Source: Clostridium sp. MB40-C1 (GTDB taxonomy: Bacteria > Bacillota > Clostridia > Clostridiales > Clostridiaceae). From it: 64,000 nucleotides of DNA. A program made the translations under genes and the position numbers. Position 1 is the stretch's first letter. Every line of letters begins with the position of its first letter. Positions 45,042-53,525 of the stretch are shown in pieces. Location of the stretch: the NCBI RefSeq assembly GCF_030913655.1, contig NZ_CP133189.1:620001-684000 (forward strand), in the 5' to 3' direction. Under the pieces are notes generated by a model. It had not been told where the DNA came from and did no database searches. It saw only the letters and a list, made by a program, of their open reading frames with translations.

Positions 45042-45956
45042 ATTTTACTTACGGATTTACTAAAAGAATTTAAATTTGATATGCAATGTAAAAAATTTAG
45101 TCCCCGGACGATAAAAACTGCTACAAACAACACAAAAGCATTTTTCAGATATATAAATAATGAATTTAAAGTTACAGAATTAGAGGAAATTACATCTTTA
45201 CATATAAAAAAATATATTTCTTATATGCAAGGATTAGGAAGAGCAGAAACCTATCTAAATGGAATATTAAAAAATTTAAGAATGTTTTATAGATACTGCA
45301 TACAAGAAGAATATATTTCAACAAAACAAAATCCTATGTTAAAAGTAAATTGGCAACGAGAGCCTAAAGTAATTATTAATACATTCACAGATATAGAAGC
45401 AAGAAAAATGTTAAAGCAATGGGACTTTAAATCTTTTTATCATGCTAGGAATAAAGCAATTATAGCAACATTATTTGAAACAGGTATAAGAAATTTAGAA
45501 CTATGCTTTTTAAATATTATGGATGTAAGAGATAGAGTGATTTTAATTCATGGGAAAGGCAATAAGGAGAGATATGTTCCTATAAGTCCAGCATTAAAAA
45601 AAATATTGATTAGATATGAAAGAATTAAAAAGGAATATGTTAAAAATAAATTTCTTGAAGATGATGCTTATTTCTTATCATACAGAGGTAGAAGAATGAC
45701 CGTTGAAAGTATAGAAAGAGTTGTAAAAACAACTGGAGAGATGGCTAAAGTAAGTAAAAATATAAGATGTAGTCCTCACACAATAAGACATTACTACGCA
45801 CAATTTATGTTAAGACAAGATTTGGATGTTTATACAGTTAGTAGGTTATTAGGACATGAAAATATTATTATAACAAAGCGTTATTTACAGAGTATTAAAG
45901 ACGAAGAAATTATAAACATGAGTATAGATACAAGTCCATTGATGAATTTAAGATAA
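45042..45956 (+). CDS. Tyrosine recombinase / integrase, apparent ATT start
   Basis: A 304-residue XerC/D-like recombinase. There is an N-terminal SAM-like core-binding domain (SPRTIKTATNNTKAFFRYI). The catalytic domain has Arg150 (ETGIRNLEL), the beta-hairpin Lys in HGKGNKERYVP, H246-x-x-R249 (HTIRHYY), His272 (LGHENI) and the nucleophile Tyr281 (KRYLQ). All catalytic residues are present. The ribosome site GGAGGTGG (45028-45035) is followed 6 bases later by ATT 45042; an upstream ATG at 45006 has no site and overlaps it. It begins the mobile element, probably integrating it next to yebC. Confidence 0.92.
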   Translation: MLLTDLLKEFKFDMQCKKFSPRTIKTATNNTKAFFRYINNEFKVTELEEITSLHIKKYISYMQGLGRAETYLNGILKNLRMFYRYCIQEEYISTKQNPMLKVNWQREPKVIINTFTDIEARKMLKQWDFKSFYHARNKAIIATLFETGIRNLELCFLNIMDVRDRVILIHGKGNKERYVPISPALKKILIRYERIKKEYVKNKFLEDDAYFLSYRGRRMTVESIERVVKTTGEMAKVSKNIRCSPHTIRHYYAQFMLRQDLDVYTVSRLLGHENIIITKRYLQSIKDEEIINMSIDTSPLMNLR

Positions 45957-45974
45957 TGAAGGGAGAAGGATAAA

Positions 45975-46157
45975 ATGAGTAAACAAGAACTTTTTGATTA
46001 CTATTACAATTTAATGAGTGAAGAATATAGACAAGAAATAAAAGGTTATGAAGATTTTCATATGGATAATGTTATCAATTCTATAAAAGTAAATTTTAAG
46101 AATGATAGTTGGATAAGAGTATATCAATTACAAAATAAAAATGTGGAATGGTATTAA
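45975..46157 (+). CDS. Small hypothetical protein, 60 residues
   Basis: A 60-residue protein with many Tyr, Asp and Glu residues, behind a good GGGAG ribosome site, 18 bases after the recombinase gene. No recognised domain. It could be a directionality factor or other small accessory protein of the recombinase by position; its acidic rather than basic character argues against a typical excisionase. Confidence 0.55.
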   Translation: MSKQELFDYYYNLMSEEYRQEIKGYEDFHMDNVINSIKVNFKNDSWIRVYQLQNKNVEWY

Positions 46158-46238
46158 TTAAATTATATTATTAGACGTGGCTTGTTTCTTACTGTATAGA
46201 ACACTAAGAAGTGATAAGAGGGTTACACGTTAGAAGAT

Positions 46239-46270
46239 AAAAAAAATAAAGGTAGTTCGCACCTACCTTT
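46239..46270 (-). terminator. Intrinsic terminator reading leftward
   Basis: On the minus strand AAAGGTAG pairs with CTACCTTT (46263-46270 and 46248-46255) around a 7-base loop. A short ATTTTTTTT run follows (46247-46239). It points away from the structured region, so it would end a leftward RNA. Confidence 0.7.
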
Positions 46271-46300
46271 GATTGAAAAATACTATTCAAAACTGAATAT

Positions 46301-46374
46301 TACTCAATATTGCTCAACTTTAAAATTAAATAATACTCAACTTTAAAACTAAATATTGAAAAATACTCAACTTT
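46301..46374. repeat. Short direct repeats, TACTCAACTTT type
   Basis: Related units start at 46301 (TACTCAATATT), 46311 (TGCTCAACTTTAAAA), 46334 (TACTCAACTTTAAAA) and 46364 (TACTCAACTTT). Spacing is irregular (10, 23 and 30 bases). They could be arm-type binding sites for the nearby recombinase or iterons. Confidence 0.5.
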
Positions 46375-46409
46375 GTAATATCTATTATATCAAAAAAATA
46401 GATGTTTTC

Positions 46410-46448
46410 AAGGGTGTATTTCTTATACCCTTTTTTAGTAAGGGTATA
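46410..46448 (+). terminator. Terminator with competing downstream pairing
   Basis: AAGGGTGTA (46410-46418) can pair with TATACCCTT (46424-46432), which runs into six Ts, a rightward terminator. The same TATACCCTT can instead pair perfectly with AAGGGTATA (46440-46448). The two structures exclude each other, as in attenuators. Confidence 0.6.
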
Positions 46449-46920
46449 GGTTAGTTGTCCAAGCACCTAGAGCAACTCTAAATAATTCTAGTGGTTACAT
46501 GAAGCCGATGCCATAAAATTCATGGGGATATATAATATTTCTGCTATTGTATTATATACCCCTCAAACGGGTGTATCTGACCGTTAAACAAATTAGATAG
46601 GTAGGAATACTAGATACATTGTATCGGCTATTAGTGTAAGCATAAAGCGCATATAAGGGTAGTATTTTATATGTTAAAGCACTAATAACAATAGCAGTAA
46701 ACGGAAACTTCAGTTAAAAAAGAAGCATAACAAACGTTTAGCCCTTTTTCTAGGGCAAACTATGCCGTTGCTTAGTATCCCCTAAAGCATAACTATTATA
46801 AAGAACAAGTCAAGTAGCAAATCAAAAAAATATCTTAATTGATTAATTATACAAATATTTATATATAAATGATATAATTACATTATGTTACAAAGTACAG
46901 TATTAGGGAGAGGATAGTTA

Positions 46921-47313
46921 GTGGAATATAGTATAAATAAATATAATTTAATTATAAGATATGATGATGAAAGTAAGGAAGAATATGTAACAGGATTTAA
47001 AGAAGGTTCAAGTATAATTTATAATAAACCTAATAATATTAATATTGGTAAAAATGGTAAATATGTAGATAACAGTATAAAAGGAAGTATTGAATTTTAC
47101 TTAAAAACTAATAGCAGTTCTATCAAAACATTATCAAGACTTGAAAGATGCCAAGAGATTTTTACTATTCAAATAGTTGATGCAATTGGTAGTGGCGATG
47201 TAAAAGTAAGTGGAACTAATTTTAAAATAGTTAGTAAAAAGAATAATACAAATTGGGTTATAAATGATTTTTGTGAAGATTATACTATGCAGGTTAAAAG
47301 TGATTTCTTTTAA
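46921..47313 (+). CDS. Hypothetical protein, 130 residues
   Basis: A 130-residue protein starting at GTG with GGGAGAGG upstream. The sequence alternates short hydrophobic stretches and Asn/Gly/Ser turns, suggesting a mostly beta fold. No recognised motif. It stands alone, with a TATAAT-type box near 46872 upstream and a gap of 131 bases to the next gene. Confidence 0.6.
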   Translation: MEYSINKYNLIIRYDDESKEEYVTGFKEGSSIIYNKPNNINIGKNGKYVDNSIKGSIEFYLKTNSSSIKTLSRLERCQEIFTIQIVDAIGSGDVKVSGTNFKIVSKKNNTNWVINDFCEDYTMQVKSDFF

Positions 47314-47444
47314 TACATATCAAAAATGAACTCCAAATAATAATTTTTATATTAACTATTTATTGTTAATCTATTACAACACTTTTATTTAAATAATGAA
47401 GAAAGATTGTATATAATTGTTCATAACATAAAAGGAGGATAATT

Positions 47445-48284
47445 TTGGAGGAAAATAAAATTAATATAAAAGATATTTTATATCAATTAGAAAAAAATCC
47501 TATTGAAACTCAACTTAAAGAATTGACATTAAGAACTTATCAGCTTCAAAAACAAGTACAAATACAATTTCAAAATCAAATTAAAGATAGTTTAAATAGT
47601 TTTTCTGAAAATATAGCAATGATTCCTAAATATGTAATTAAGAACTTATTAATTAATATAGATAAAATCAATGTTGATTTTGAAAAGTTATCTGAAAGGC
47701 AAAAGCAATTAGCTATAAAAATGATTAAAAATGGATGGTATTTTTCTTTTGAATTACCATTGGATTCTTATAAGTTATTAAAGCTTAATAATCGTCAGTT
47801 TAATAGTGTTTTAGTTGAATTTTATGAACGATATGAGGAAAATATGATTAATAGAATTATAGAACAATATCCTCATAGAAAAAAAATACTGTTTAAAGCT
47901 TATAAGGCACATAAAAAGAAAGAGTATGAATTAAGCATACCAGTAATGTTAGCACAATCTGATGGAATATCACTGGAGCTTTTTAATAAAAAATTATTTA
48001 GTAAAGATAATAAAGGTAAGTTGGTTACAGAAGGACAAGAGGAGATTTTTTTTGAAGAAAATGACCCTGTTGATATTTGTTTTTATATTCAGTTGGCTAC
48101 AATAGGACAGTTAAATGAAAATTATAATCCACCAACATATAAAAATTGTAAAAAATTTAATAGACATACTGTATTACATGGAAAAGATATTAATTATGCT
48201 AAAAAAATTAATAGTATTAAATGTTTGGTAATGTTAAACTTTTTAGCTGAAATAAAAGAGTGTTACTATGAAGATAAAAATTAG
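47445..48284 (+). CDS. HEPN-motif protein, possible abortive-infection RNase
   Basis: A 279-residue, largely helical protein starting at TTG behind AAAGGAGG. Near the C-terminus, NRHTVLHG (R240-x4-H245) matches the R-x(4-6)-H catalytic motif of HEPN ribonucleases and is followed by a helix (INSIKCLVMLNFLAEI), an arrangement seen in abortive-infection HEPN proteins. The N-terminal part has an amphipathic Gln-rich segment (residues 30-50). A defence role is inferred; no partner antitoxin is obvious. Confidence 0.55.
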   Translation: MEENKINIKDILYQLEKNPIETQLKELTLRTYQLQKQVQIQFQNQIKDSLNSFSENIAMIPKYVIKNLLINIDKINVDFEKLSERQKQLAIKMIKNGWYFSFELPLDSYKLLKLNNRQFNSVLVEFYERYEENMINRIIEQYPHRKKILFKAYKAHKKKEYELSIPVMLAQSDGISLELFNKKLFSKDNKGKLVTEGQEEIFFEENDPVDICFYIQLATIGQLNENYNPPTYKNCKKFNRHTVLHGKDINYAKKINSIKCLVMLNFLAEIKECYYEDKN

Positions 48285-48345
48285 AATAAATACGATTCAA
48301 GAAGTGAAAGTTAAAGTGAATTAGTAAATAAAGGAGAAAGTTATC

Positions 48346-48762
48346 ATGGAGTTTTATGGGGAGAATTGGGTAAAACCTAATTTAGAAGAAATTAAAAGGT
48401 TAAGACGTAAATATGTTGAATTTAAAGATGAAATATATCAAATACACTGGACGGTAATTTATGATAATGAAATGTATTTTATTTTTAAAATAGGTTTATA
48501 TGATGACTGTCATGAATTTGAGGGGGTAGCTCAAACAACAGAAATATATGAAATCATAGATGAAATAAAAGAATCTTATGAAATACAAGATGATGTTATA
48601 AATGAAGACATTGAATTAGAACATATGAATAAAATTCTTGATTTTTTAGAGAAAGTTTGGGATTTAGATGGTTGGAATTCATTTGAAAAAGGGATTTTCC
48701 AAATGAAAAAACAACTGGAAGATAAGATTAAGAAAAAAGATATAAAGGATAAACAACAATAA
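48346..48762 (+). CDS. Hypothetical acidic protein, 138 residues
   Basis: A 138-residue protein rich in Glu, Asp and Lys, with a Trp-containing start (GENWVKPNLEEIK) and a charged helical end. Not recognised. It lies 61 bases after the HEPN-motif gene and 35 before the nuclease-like gene, in the same orientation, so it may be part of the same unit. Confidence 0.55.
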   Translation: MEFYGENWVKPNLEEIKRLRRKYVEFKDEIYQIHWTVIYDNEMYFIFKIGLYDDCHEFEGVAQTTEIYEIIDEIKESYEIQDDVINEDIELEHMNKILDFLEKVWDLDGWNSFEKGIFQMKKQLEDKIKKKDIKDKQQ

Positions 48763-48797
48763 GAGGTGTTAAGTTATAAAATAGGGATGTGAGATAT

Positions 48798-50612
48798 ATG
48801 GAGTGGGATACTGTAACAATAGAAACAAGGTCTATAATTAAGTTAAAAGATTGCCTTACTAGAAATTGTAGATTATATCCTCTTATTAATGAAAATGATA
48901 AAACACCCTCTTGGGATGGAGAAGTTATTGTCTATAATTCAAGTTCTAGGGCTAAAAATAATATTTATGGAACAGTACCAGTTCAAGTAAAAGGGTCTAT
49001 TAAAGAAAATTTAACTAAAAGTAAAATTAAATTTTCTTTGTCGAGTAGTGACTTTGAGAATTATAAAGACAATGGAATAATTATTTTTGTGGTCTATATG
49101 AAAGATTATGATGAATATAAAATATACTATAATGCGTTATTACCATTTGATTTACATAGATTAGTTAAAGGCATAAAAGACCAAAAAACAAAAACAATTG
49201 AGCTAAAAGAATTTCCAAAAGATAATCAAAAAGAGGTAGTAAATATTTTTCTCAATTTCGTCAAAAATCAGAAATTACAAGGAGGAACTATAGATGATAG
49301 GATTTTATCTTTAAGTGATATGAGTAAATTAGGAATTAGACCTAATAAATTTTACTTTGATTATAAAATAGATAATCCACGAGATTTTAAAAAGATGATT
49401 GAAAATTCATCTAAACAAGAAACATATATTTATATAAAGCCTGATGGATTCAATATAAAGATTCCAGTAGATAAAATAGATGTTATAGAAGAAATTATTC
49501 ATGAAATGCCATCTCCTATTGAAGTCGATAATAAAGTTTTTTATGAAAATTATAAGGTGATAACTAGAGTTAATGAATATATAATTATTATTGGAAATAG
49601 CTTGGAATTAAATATGAGTACTGGAAAATTTCATTATGATTTTTGTGGAACTTTATCAGAGAGAATAAGGGATATTAAATTTTTCATATCATTGTTAAAT
49701 AATGAAAAAATAAAAATTAAAGAAATTGAATTACCGAATGTAATAGAAAATAGCTGTTCTGAGGATATACAAGATATAAAAAAGGAATTAAATAGACTTG
49801 AAATAATTAAAAATGTATTAGTAGATATATTAGGTGTAAATGAAGATTTGGAAATGGATGAACTTTCTAAAGAAGATTGGAGTAATCTTTTCATTTTAAT
49901 TAAATCTATAATTTATCATGAAACGGTATCTATAAATATAAATAATAAACAGGAATATGAAGTTGAAAATTTAGATAATCAAAAATTAGTTATAGGAGAT
50001 TTAAATATAGGAAATTTAAATATTAAATTAATATTTGTAAAATGTGAAAATAATGAATATCAAATAATAAATTTCTTTTCTAATCATGGGATTATTATGA
50101 AAGTAATGAATAATAAAAAAGAGATAGTTGATATAAGTTTATATACAAAGTTAAAAAAAGAAGATTTTTTAATGGTTTCAAATGTAAGTTATTCAAATAT
50201 ATCAGAGTCACTTATTAAAATGCCAAAGTCAGAAACTCAAAATAATTTGTATAATGGATTACTTCTTGAAATGTTAAAAGCCTATGATGAACAAGAAGAA
50301 AAAAATATCAAACTTTTAAATTCAGCAAAAGAAATTATTACATTACTTTTAGAAGAAACAAAATCGGATTCATTAATTTTAAAAATAAATAAATTCCAAA
50401 TTATTAAGAGGGAGAGAAAGTTTGGTTTAGACGAAATTCAAGAACTCTATAAAATGAAATTTACTACAGAAAATAAAATGGCTTTGATAGGAATTGATAT
50501 TTTATTAGATAATTTTAATGAGGCTAGTTTTTATTATGACAAGTTATCAAATGAAGAAAAAGAGGAATTTAATCAATATCCTATTGCAAGTTTATGGAAC
50601 GATAATAAATAA
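48798..50612 (+). CDS. DUF4365-like nuclease-domain protein, 604 residues
   Basis: The N-terminal 150 residues resemble DUF4365: TIETRSIIKLKD, then WDGEVIVY with Asp40, and VPVQVKGS with Gln63 and Lys65. This is the D...QxK layout of PD-(D/E)xK nucleases. The remaining 450 residues, with many Ile/Asn/Lys and a helical C-terminus, are not recognised and may sense a trigger or form a scaffold. The start is ATG 48798; a GTG three codons upstream is less likely. It is probably a defence protein of the element, which is an inference. Confidence 0.55.
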   Translation: MEWDTVTIETRSIIKLKDCLTRNCRLYPLINENDKTPSWDGEVIVYNSSSRAKNNIYGTVPVQVKGSIKENLTKSKIKFSLSSSDFENYKDNGIIIFVVYMKDYDEYKIYYNALLPFDLHRLVKGIKDQKTKTIELKEFPKDNQKEVVNIFLNFVKNQKLQGGTIDDRILSLSDMSKLGIRPNKFYFDYKIDNPRDFKKMIENSSKQETYIYIKPDGFNIKIPVDKIDVIEEIIHEMPSPIEVDNKVFYENYKVITRVNEYIIIIGNSLELNMSTGKFHYDFCGTLSERIRDIKFFISLLNNEKIKIKEIELPNVIENSCSEDIQDIKKELNRLEIIKNVLVDILGVNEDLEMDELSKEDWSNLFILIKSIIYHETVSININNKQEYEVENLDNQKLVIGDLNIGNLNIKLIFVKCENNEYQIINFFSNHGIIMKVMNNKKEIVDISLYTKLKKEDFLMVSNVSYSNISESLIKMPKSETQNNLYNGLLLEMLKAYDEQEEKNIKLLNSAKEIITLLLEETKSDSLILKINKFQIIKRERKFGLDEIQELYKMKFTTENKMALIGIDILLDNFNEASFYYDKLSNEEKEEFNQYPIASLWNDNK

Positions 50613-50792
50613 CAAGTATTGAGTTTGTTGCAGTTTAGCACATATATTAAATAAGTAATAGAAGTTATATATTTAAAAAATTTTTCTAATAAATTGCTGA
50701 ATTATAGGATACATTAATACTAAATTTTTCTATTGTTTTCCTCAACTATTAGATGCTAGAATTATATTTAAAAAGAAGTTAGGAGAATAGGT

Positions 50793-51107
50793 GTGAGTAT
50801 TAAAGAAGAATTTGAATATAAGACAGCAGAGCAAATGAAAAAGTTAGCTGATAAAAAGAATGAACAACTAATAGATATTAAAAAAGAAACTGAAAAAATA
50901 CTGAAAAAAATATTAAAAACAGCGGAAATGATGGCAGAAAAGGGAGATTATAATATAAGTTATCTTTGTGATAAATCTGAATGTAATGTCATAGAAAATA
51001 TAGTTAATGAACTTGAAAAATTAGGGTTTACAACAAAAATACTGGACTTTGGAGAGTGTAGAAAAGCGATAAGTATTAAATGGGATTCAGAAGATGATGA
51101 AAATTAA
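50793..51107 (+). CDS. Hypothetical protein, 104 residues
   Basis: A 104-residue protein: a Lys/Glu-rich N-terminal coiled coil (residues 5-50) and a compact C-terminal part (YNISYLCDKSECNVIENIVNELEKLGF). Not recognised. It begins at GTG behind TTAGGAGAA. Its last 11 bases overlap the start of the cREC gene, so the two are translationally coupled. Confidence 0.6.
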   Translation: MSIKEEFEYKTAEQMKKLADKKNEQLIDIKKETEKILKKILKTAEMMAEKGDYNISYLCDKSECNVIENIVNELEKLGFTTKILDFGECRKAISIKWDSEDDEN

Positions 51108-51453
51108 TCTTTATGTAGATGATTTAAGAGATTGTCCTAAAGATTTTAAAATTGCTAGGACAGTAAAATATGCTATATATTACTTAGAAAATTATAATAT
51201 TGAAATACTATCCTTAGATCATGACCTTGGTGAAGATGATAAAGGCAACTTGCTGCCAACAGGCTATGATTTAGTGAAATATATCTGTGAAAACGGATTA
51301 AAAATAAGTAAAATATATATACATACTGACAATCCAGTTGGGAGATGCAATATGTATGAAACTCTAATAGGGGCAAGGAGAAGAGGGTTTATAGATAGTG
51401 GTATTGAAATTTATAACTATCCGTTTGTTAAAAATAAATATTCTCAAAAGTAA
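51097..51453 (+). CDS. Cyclic-phosphate-processing receiver (cREC) domain protein
   Basis: A 118-residue protein matching the cREC family of receiver-like domains: INLYVDDLRDCP at the start, EILSLDHDLGED in the middle and HTDNPVGRCNMYETL near the end. The Asp and His residues of these motifs are those conserved in the family. The family is proposed, from gene neighbourhoods, to process cyclic phosphate ends or act in RNA repair and phage defence. It overlaps the preceding gene and precedes a terminator. The start could also be ATG 51094. Confidence 0.75.
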   Translation: MKINLYVDDLRDCPKDFKIARTVKYAIYYLENYNIEILSLDHDLGEDDKGNLLPTGYDLVKYICENGLKISKIYIHTDNPVGRCNMYETLIGARRRGFIDSGIEIYNYPFVKNKYSQK

Positions 51454-51457
51454 AAAT

Positions 51458-51507
51458 GTAGACATTTATACTAAGTAATTTGGTATATAAATGTCTACGT
51501 TTTTTTT
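51458..51507 (+). terminator. Strong terminator after the cREC gene
   Basis: GTAGACATTTATA (51458-51470) pairs with TATAAATGTCTAC (51486-51498), and a run of eight Ts follows (51500-51507). Confidence 0.93.
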
Positions 51508-51514
51508 ATTTAGC

Positions 51515-51654
51515 TATGTTAAAGAGTTGAAGAATGCTATAACTAAAACTCAAATGTAAAAGCTTTAGTTGAAACAGGAGCTTTAAAATCTACAACTGCA
51601 TATAAAATATGGGGTATTGAGAGTATATTTCATATATTTACTCCAATTTCATAA
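51515..51654 (+). pseudogene. Possible decayed gene fragment
   Basis: In one frame the DNA reads YVKELKNAITKTQM and then a stop. Shifted by two bases it continues VKALVETGALKSTTAYKIW up to TAA 51652. Both halves look like plausible protein, suggesting a frameshifted remnant. The VETGALKS piece faintly recalls phage head-tail proteins, but this is too short to judge. The rest of the spacer to 51719 shows nothing else. Confidence 0.3.
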
Positions 51655-51719
51655 TGATTTAGAAGTTTATAATACATTATAATAAATATACAAATTATGA
51701 TATTGGTAGGTGTAAAAAT

Positions 51720-53198
51720 GTGATAGATATTAACCATATTAATGAATTTGAAACTTGTAAAATAAATGTACAACCAAGCAATAAATTATTTAAAGAATTA
51801 GGTAATATTACATATAATTTTGTTGACATATTATCCGAGTTAATTGATAATTCAATTGCTTCACGAGTAAAAGGACAATTGTTACACGTAAATATAGAAA
51901 TAGGAATTTGTAATGAAAATAAGTATTCTTATATTATAGTTAAAGACAATGCAAAAGGAATAGAGAGAAAATCACTGGGAATGGCTATTTCTCCAGCAGA
52001 ACGTGTTGGAAAGAGTAGTCTTAATGAACATGGATTAGGAATGAAACAAGCTATATCTGCATTAGGCGATTTAAAATATATTGCTACAAAAACGAAAGAT
52101 GATGAAAAGACAATAATTGTAGAAGAACTAAAATTTGGGGAAATAGTTTCTAAGTTATTTAATATAGATTGGGAACATGGTACAGAGGTTTGTGTTGACA
52201 ATTTAAAAGAAATAGTACCGAGAAATTCTGTTGGATATACAAAAGGTGTAATAAAATATCTTGGTGCTAGGTATAGAAGATATTTAAAACCGGAAAGACC
52301 AAAAATGAAACTAACAATGAAATTATTACATATTGAGGAAGACAATAGTACGGCTACCAAGCTTAAGGAATGGAATATCGAGGATGAAAAACCTATATAT
52401 TTTCATCCATACAAAAGAAAAAATGAAGCGGTTATTAAAAAAGGAAAATTAGAAGGCTCAAATTGGGAAGCTGAATTTACATTTGGATACGCACCAAAAG
52501 ATGAAGAGTATTTAGAAATGGAATTAGAAATTCCTAAAAATTATGAGCCTTATACAGTATCTCAAAGTAAACAAGGTTTTGATATAATTATAAATGATAG
52601 AGTAATTAATTTTCATCAACTGAGCGAATTGGGATTAGTTACTAGACATAGTAAATACAATTACATTAGAGGCGAAATAGATTTAAAAAAAGGATTTACT
52701 ACAGCTACAACTAAAAATTACATAATTTATGATTTGAATTTTAGGGAAGTGATTGAAAAAATAAAAAAGATATTACTAGATGGTAAGTACTTAGAAAAGA
52801 GAACTTATTATGATGAATTACCTGAAAATCTTTTAAGGGATAGATTAGCATATCATTTTAAACATAGGACAATAAATCCAATAAAAGATGCTAAAACAGA
52901 ATATGCTATTGAAGGATTAGGTGGATATATTGATATTTTAGCACAAAATGAAGCATGGGAATTAAAAACAACTCCTGTAAGTGGAATGGATGTATATCAA
53001 TTGTTTGCTTATATGGATATGGGTAATATCGAAAAAGGGTACATGCTTGCATCTGAATTTAAAACTGGAGCAGAAGCAGCTAAGGATTTTATTAATAAAA
53101 AACATAAGAAATTGATAACATTTGTAAAATTTAACGAGTTCCCTATTAATCATTCTCCAAGTGAAGCAGAAATAAAAAAATACTGTAATAAAAAGTAG
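51720..53198 (+). CDS. MutL/MORC-like GHKL ATPase fused to PD-(D/E)xK nuclease domain
   Basis: A 492-residue protein beginning at GTG behind GGTAGGTG. The N-terminal ATPase domain has ELIDNSIAS (Glu40, Asn44), DNAKGI (76-81, G1 box) and EHGLGMKQA (103-111, G2 box), the Bergerat fold seen in MutL and paraMORC proteins. Near the C-terminus, GGYIDILAQNEAWELKTTP gives Asp405 and Glu414-x-Lys416, a PD-(D/E)xK nuclease site. ParaMORC ATPases are known from restriction-like operons. A role in defence alongside the cREC gene is likely but inferred. It is a single unit between a terminator and a convergent repressor gene. Confidence 0.75.
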   Translation: MIDINHINEFETCKINVQPSNKLFKELGNITYNFVDILSELIDNSIASRVKGQLLHVNIEIGICNENKYSYIIVKDNAKGIERKSLGMAISPAERVGKSSLNEHGLGMKQAISALGDLKYIATKTKDDEKTIIVEELKFGEIVSKLFNIDWEHGTEVCVDNLKEIVPRNSVGYTKGVIKYLGARYRRYLKPERPKMKLTMKLLHIEEDNSTATKLKEWNIEDEKPIYFHPYKRKNEAVIKKGKLEGSNWEAEFTFGYAPKDEEYLEMELEIPKNYEPYTVSQSKQGFDIIINDRVINFHQLSELGLVTRHSKYNYIRGEIDLKKGFTTATTKNYIIYDLNFREVIEKIKKILLDGKYLEKRTYYDELPENLLRDRLAYHFKHRTINPIKDAKTEYAIEGLGGYIDILAQNEAWELKTTPVSGMDVYQLFAYMDMGNIEKGYMLASEFKTGAEAAKDFINKKHKKLITFVKFNEFPINHSPSEAEIKKYCNKK

Positions 53199-53270
53199 CG
53201 AAATAAATAAAATGTACCCTATAGAGTAGAAAATAGAACATCTACCTATGAGGGTACATTTTATTTATTC

Positions 53271-53483
53271 CTAGTTTTTTTTATTCCATTCAATCTTATA
53301 TCCGATTATTTCGGCTATTTGCTTACATTCAGAGTATTTAATTGTTCCTCTACTTAATTTGTTGCTTAAATTCTGAGTAGTTGTATCAGTACCGTACTTT
53401 TCATTCATAGTCTTTGCTATATCAGTTAATGTCCATCCACTTTTTGTTATGTAACTTTTTATTTCATTGCGGATATCTCCCAT
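53271..53483 (-). CDS. XRE-family helix-turn-helix repressor
   Basis: A 70-residue DNA-binding protein on the minus strand, the only leftward gene of the element seen here. WTLTDIAKTMNEKYGTDTTT and QNLSNKLSRGTIKYSECKQI form the helix-turn-helix. The start is the ATG at 53483 with GAGGGGTGAT upstream. It is divergent from 53638, and TATTCA/TGAATA repeats lie between them, a cI-like layout. Confidence 0.8.
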   Translation of the reverse strand: MGDIRNEIKSYITKSGWTLTDIAKTMNEKYGTDTTTQNLSNKLSRGTIKYSECKQIAEIIGYKIEWNKKN

Positions 53484-53525
53484 TTTATCACCCCTCAAGT
53501 CATATTATATTATATAGTGTAAAAA

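Larger units (their letters stand above)
46239..46800 (-). ncRNA. Large structured noncoding region, candidate ncRNA
   Basis: About 560 bases without a gene but full of nested complementarity. Helices: AGCCGAT (46503-46509) with ATCGGCT (46623-46629); ATTAGTG (46630-46636) with CACTAAT (46680-46686), enclosing CATATAA/TTATATG; AACGG (46700-46704) with CCGTT (46765-46769), enclosing GCATA/TATGC and GCCCT/AGGGC; and a long hairpin at 46524-46562. On the minus strand a TATAAT box (46800-46795) precedes it and a terminator (46270-46239) ends it. The strand is therefore a tentative choice, since the stems work on both. Large ornate RNAs are known from phages and mobile elements; I cannot match this to a named family by eye. 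Confidence 0.45.

Noticed and set aside
46438-46800. Group I or group II intron
   Set aside because: No recognisable conserved core motifs, no domain V-like hairpin, and no interrupted gene on either side.
51929-52360. 143-codon minus-strand frame
   Set aside because: It lies inside the GHKL ATPase gene; composition is Ser/Phe-rich as expected for an antisense shadow.
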